From JASGDN01 sp049841275 (lineage in GTDB: Bacteria; Chloroflexota; Chloroflexia; Thermomicrobiales; UBA6265), in contig JASGDN010000055.1 of the NCBI GenBank assembly GCA_049841275.1, positions 76,609 through 140,608 of the forward strand: a DNA stretch of 64,000 nucleotides, in the 5' to 3' direction. Positions within the stretch are counted from its first letter, which is position 1. Each line of letters opens with the position of its first letter. Shown piece after piece: positions 60,207-64,000 of this stretch. The notes below the pieces were generated by a model. The model was not told where the DNA came from. It made no database searches and saw only the letters and a program-made list of their open reading frames with translations. Both the position numbers and the translations under genes were made by a program.

Positions 60207-61952
60207 TCAATCCACTACGCGGAAGTCGTCGAGGACGAGCTGGAGGCTCTCGCGGCCATTCCAATGGTTGATGTCGAGGATGCCGACCACATCGACCAGC
60301 CGCGCGCCGAGCAACTCGCGCGATCGTTCCGCCCCGCCCCAGAGCAGCCCCGCGAGCGACCGGCGGCCGGTCAGCAGGTTCAGGCGCAGGTGCGAGCCTT
60401 CCTTGCCCATGGTGGAGTAGCGGTCGAGGCGGATCGCCTTGATGCGGACGTGCGGGATCGCGTTCGCGTTGCCGAACGGCTCCAGCATCCGGATATCGCG
60501 GACCGTCTGCAGGGTGAGGTCCGCTTCCGTGAGGTCGTCGTCGATCAGGATGCGTGGCGGTACGGGGATCGGCAAGCCCGCGTCTCCGATCTGCTCCGAG
60601 AGCCCGTCGACCAGATAGTCGAGATTGTCCTGCAGAAGTGTGATGCCGGCCGCCTGGCCGTGACCACCGTAGCGGATCATCAGCTCATCCAGCTCGTTCA
60701 GTCCATCGACGAGATCGAAACCGGGAACGGAGCGTGCCGATCCGTGGAGGACACCTCCATCGTTGCGGAAGAGCAGGACCGGCCGTCCGAACTCCTCGCC
60801 CAGGCGCGACGCCACGGCACCGAGGACGCCTCCCGGCCAGGAGCGGTCCTGCAGGGCGAAGAGCGGACGGTTCTCCCAGCCGGGAAGCGCCACGATCTGG
60901 GCGTAGGCGGTGGCGATCACGTCATCGGTCACCATGCGGCGGCGCTGGTTGATGGCGTCGAGCTCGGCCGCGAGATCGGCGGCGCGCGTGGGATCGTCCT
61001 CCATCAGCAGGTCGAGCGCGAGATTCGGATGCGCCATGCGGCCGGCGGCATTGATACGCGGAGCCAGGGAGAAGCTGATCGCCGTGGAGGTCACGTCAGC
61101 CGGCGCAATCTTCGCCAGGTCCATCAGTGCGCGCAGGCCGGGCCGGTGCGTCTGCGCGAGCTGGCACAAGCCATCCCGGACGAGTGAGCGATTGATGGCG
61201 TCGAGCCTTGCCACATCCGCGACCGTGCCGAGGGCGACGAGGTCGAGATAGGAGCGCTCGTCCCGCTCGTCGCCCTCCGCAACGTGAATCCCTTCCTGCG
61301 CGAGGGCGGAGACGAGCAACCAGGCGACGCCGATCCCCGTCAGGTCGTGGTAGGTGCTCTGTTGTTCCAGCAGTTGCGGCGAGACGACCAACGCGCCTTC
61401 CGGGGTATGCGCTGCGATCCGGTGATGATCGAGGATCACCACCTCCATTCCGAGATTCTGGGCGTATGCGACCGCATCATGGTCGTTGCTGCCGCAGTCG
61501 ACCGCGATCAGGAGGCGGGCTCGACGGGCGTGCAAGGCGTCGATCCCTCGCGTGTTCAAGCCGTAGCCTTCGTCGCGGGAGGGGATGTAGGAGAAGATCC
61601 GTTCCGGGGCGCCCGTGGCCGCGCGGAGCGCCCGCACGAGTAGCGCGGTGGAGGTCAGCCCATCCACATCGTAGTCTCCGAAGACGCCGATCCCCTCGCC
61701 ACGTTCGATCGCCACGGCTACGGTCGTGGTGGCCTGGACGAGGTTGGGAAGCTCATGGGCGATCGGGGCGGGGCGCGATCGCGTATCGAGGAAGCCGCGT
61801 GCGTCAGCCGGTGTGTGCAGCCCGCGCCGATAGAGCAGACGCGCAACGACCGGATTGGCAGCGAGCGCGCGGAGCGAAACGGTGTCGGGGATCGGCGCGG
61901 GGTCGATCCAGACAGGTTTCGGACGGACGGGATTCTTGGGGCGAAAGGACAT
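60207..61952 (-). CDS. recJ: Single-stranded-DNA-specific exonuclease RecJ
   Basis: A 581-residue DHH-family exonuclease acting 5-prime to 3-prime in recombinational repair. The metal motifs are intact: GVFGDYDVDGLTST (DYD), LIAVDCGSNDHDAV, VVILDHHRIA (DHH), YLDLVALGTVADVA, and the DHHA1 motif RYGGHGQAAG. SLAPRINAAGRMAHPNLALDLL is the conserved middle. The N-terminal extension to 62081 is dropped in favour of the ATG at 61952. It is divergent from the SH3b-glucosaminidase gene. Confidence 0.94.
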   Translation of the reverse strand: MSFRPKNPVRPKPVWIDPAPIPDTVSLRALAANPVVARLLYRRGLHTPADARGFLDTRSRPAPIAHELPNLVQATTTVAVAIERGEGIGVFGDYDVDGLTSTALLVRALRAATGAPERIFSYIPSRDEGYGLNTRGIDALHARRARLLIAVDCGSNDHDAVAYAQNLGMEVVILDHHRIAAHTPEGALVVSPQLLEQQSTYHDLTGIGVAWLLVSALAQEGIHVAEGDERDERSYLDLVALGTVADVARLDAINRSLVRDGLCQLAQTHRPGLRALMDLAKIAPADVTSTAISFSLAPRINAAGRMAHPNLALDLLMEDDPTRAADLAAELDAINQRRRMVTDDVIATAYAQIVALPGWENRPLFALQDRSWPGGVLGAVASRLGEEFGRPVLLFRNDGGVLHGSARSVPGFDLVDGLNELDELMIRYGGHGQAAGITLLQDNLDYLVDGLSEQIGDAGLPIPVPPRILIDDDLTEADLTLQTVRDIRMLEPFGNANAIPHVRIKAIRLDRYSTMGKEGSHLRLNLLTGRRSLAGLLWGGAERSRELLGARLVDVVGILDINHWNGRESLQLVLDDFRVVD

Positions 61953-62131
61953 GCTGGTTTCCCGGTAACGAGAGGCGAGGGAGCGGCAGGAATGACGGAT
62001 GCGAAGGTCATCGTACCATCCGGTGTGCGGGATTGGACGGCGCGGCGTTCGTACGGACTGAATCTGCGAGAACGTACACACGATCGAGGGGATTTGCGGT
62101 GACGGGTAGCCTCCTGGGTTTCGTCAATAGT

Positions 62132-62153
62132 TGTACGTACGTCACAGTGTGAC
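62132..62153. promoter_or_regulatory. Palindrome cluster in recJ-SH3b spacer
   Basis: TGTACGTAC (62132-62140) adjoins GTCACAGTGTGAC (62141-62153), a perfect 13-bp palindrome with a central G. AATAT and ATATT inverted pieces follow at 62154-62167. The same TGTACGTAC core occurs upstream of the VOC gene at 55151. Possible operator cluster; no regulator is identified. Confidence 0.4.
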
Positions 62154-62247
62154 AATATGTCAATATTGCTTCGTCGTGCTGGCTCATTCGCCGGGCCTGC
62201 CACGAAGCTGCGTCATACGTTCCCGCACCCCGAGGAGACCCTTCTTC

Positions 62248-63985
62248 ATGCGCGCCCGCACGCTGCGCTCCGCCGCCGCCTCGATGCTTGCCCTCTCGAT
62301 CCTGCTGGCTAGCGGGGCGGTGCCACCCCTTTCACCCTAATGCCCCGGTCTCCGATACCGCACTTGCCCAGGAGCCCGCTGGAACGACCGCCACGGCGAC
62401 GGACGACCTCAATCTGCGTTCCGGGCCGTCGTTGACGTCGTCCGTGCTGCTCGTGATCCCGACCGCCGCGACGGTGATATTGCGCGGCCAGGAATCGAAT
62501 GGCTTCGTTGCCGTGACCTATGGTGGGCAGGACGGCTGGGTGTTCGGGACCTATCTCTCCATCGACGAGCCTGCGCCGCCTCCAACGCGTACGACCGTGA
62601 CAACGGATGACCTCAACCTGCGGTCGGGACCAGGTACGGCCAATGGCGTCCTGACCGTGATCCCTCGTGGCCAGACCGTAACGATCACCGGGCAGGAGAC
62701 GGGCGGGTTCGTTCCGATGACGTGGGATGCCTACAGCGGCTGGGTCTCAACCGCGTATCTCTCGACGGGAGCGGCGCCTGTCACACCGACGCCGACCGCT
62801 CCGCCAACGCGCACGGCCACCACGACAGACGATCTCAACTTGCGTTCCGGGCCGGGTACGAGCAACGGTGTGGTGGCGGTGATTCCAGCAGGAACGGCGA
62901 TTACCGTCACCGGGCAGGCCTCCGGCGGATTCGTGCCGGTGAGCTGGAACGGGCGTACCGGTTGGGCCTCGCAGGACTATCTCCGTTTCGCGTCGCCGAC
63001 GCCAGCACCGACGCGGACTCCGACTCCCACCCCGCCGCCACAGCAGACGAATGCCGTCGCCAAGGACGATGTGAACTTCCGGTCCGGGCCGGGAACGTCG
63101 TATCCCGTGGTGGTGGCGATTTCGAAGGGCGCGCGCCTGGTGCTGACCGGTCAGCACCAGGCGGGATTCCTTTCTGCAGCGTACGAGGGGCGTCAGGGCT
63201 GGGTGTCCGCCGAATGGGTGACCGCGGATGGCGCGGTCGCGGTTCCCGTCGCCTACGGCATTACCACCGATGCGCTCAACCTGCGGAGTGGGCCAGACGC
63301 GACGCGATCGGTGCTTGCGATCGTGGTCTGCGGTGAGGTGGTGGAGTTGACCGGCCAGCGCTCGAATGGCTTCCGTTCGGTGCGGTATGGCAACGTGACC
63401 GGCTGGATGTTCGAGTCGTATCTCGAGGTCTTGCCGGACAATCCGCCAGCGGGAGCCTTCGCGATGGCGTTCGATGTGACAAACACGATCGTGGGTCCGG
63501 CGCGTGGGTCGGTGGATCGCACGCTGGCTTACGCTCGTCGTTCGGGCGCCCAGCGGATGGACGAGGTCGAACGGTACGTGCGGGAGATCTATCGTCTCGC
63601 ACCGGCCGTGGGATTCGATCCGGGCTTTCTCGTCGTGCAGTCGGCACACGAGACCGGTAACTGGACGAGCGGGTGGTGGATCGCGCGGTTGAATCCCGCC
63701 GGGATCGGGGTGACGGGCGATCCATACCAGAACTCGATCAGTCCGACGTTCGCGAACGGTACGATGGCCGCTCGCGCCCAGATCGCGCATATGCACGCCG
63801 AGGTCTTCGGATTGTCGCGGTCCCTTCCCGCCGTCCTGCAGGGCGCCGATCCCACCTATCAGGCGCCATTCAATGCGGGATAGGCGGGCACGATCCGCAC
63901 GATTTCGGACCTGGCGGGGACGTGGGCGGCCGATCCGCTCTACGACATCAAGCTCATCCGCAAGGGGAAGGAGATGTTCGGGTAG
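62248..63985 (+). CDS. Secreted five-SH3b glucosaminidase-like protein, frameshifted and amber-interrupted
   Basis: Read through two lesions this is a secreted peptidoglycan-targeting protein of about 578 residues. It has a signal peptide (MRARTLRSAAASMLALSILL) and five bacterial SH3 modules, each with a DDLNLRSGPG-like start. The C-terminal GH73-like glucosaminidase domain has FLVVQSAHETGNWTSGWW (catalytic Glu) and NPAGIGVTGDPYQ. The signal peptide lies in another frame and meets the rest at a C4T3 run (62326-62332), where removing one base joins VPP to HPNAPVSD. An in-frame TAG at 63881-63883 is followed by a conserved domain end (GTIRTISDLAGTWAADPLYD) to TAG 63985. The uninterrupted frame is 62288-63883. 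Either a decaying gene or sequence errors. GAGGAG precedes the ATG. Confidence 0.75.
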
Positions 63986-64000
63986 CCGGGCGGGGGGTGG

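Overview
The window is about 64 kb of GC-rich bacterial chromosome, densely packed with housekeeping genes on both strands. The gene set suggests a Chloroflexota lineage close to Thermomicrobia/Sphaerobacter. This is inferred from gene content and style only: F420-type LLM oxidoreductase, fused HemC-HemD, an LPXTG surface protein, SH3b-glucosaminidase, Chloroflexota-style intergenic palindromes, and frequent GTG/TTG starts with strong Shine-Dalgarno sites. No rRNA is present, so the taxonomy is not proven. I see no prophage, CRISPR array, transposase or obvious defence island.

Layout. 1-7.2 kb: end of a PRC-barrel-like gene, an amidohydrolase, a sucrase/ferredoxin-like Fe-S protein, a P-loop kinase-like protein, a GH13 alpha-glucosidase, a DinB-like protein, tRNA-Leu(CAA) and a small membrane protein. 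7.5-12.2 kb: rimI-tsaD, an inositol monophosphatase, a c-di-AMP receptor and an M20 peptidase. 12.2-16.2 kb (minus strand): LLM oxidoreductase, S9 peptidase, GNAT. 16.5-26.1 kb: ppc, priA, def, gmk, rqcH. The ppc-priA gap holds a nested, MITE-like repeat. 26.4-31.6 kb: GH51 arabinofuranosidase, rpmB, degV, LPXTG protein. 31.7-39.7 kb: recG, a DHA2 MFS exporter, rsmD-coaD-coiled-coil protein, and a second MFS transporter with an apparent frameshift.

40-48 kb is a lipid and translation block: DUF177-rpmF, fabH-fabG, accC, nusB, acpP, tatC. 48-53.2 kb (minus strand) is a haem operon read hemCD-hemB-hemE followed by a 2-hydroxyacid dehydrogenase. 53.7-54.8 kb is rplU-rpmA-rpmE. 55-64 kb: a VOC protein, an XRE regulator divergent from a degenerate PfkB-like protein, queG, an enolase-superfamily enzyme, recJ, and an SH3b x5-glucosaminidase gene with two apparent lesions.

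Most transcription units end in long, perfect inverted repeats that mostly lack a T tract. Several of these sit between convergent genes and could stop transcription from both sides. The most unusual observations are the composite repeat at 19.3-19.7 kb, the promoter-proximal terminator-like hairpin before DUF177-rpmF, the interrupted SH3b-glucosaminidase and MFS genes, the LPXTG protein, and RqcH carrying Glu in place of the key Asp. No single region clearly encodes a wholly new multi-gene system.
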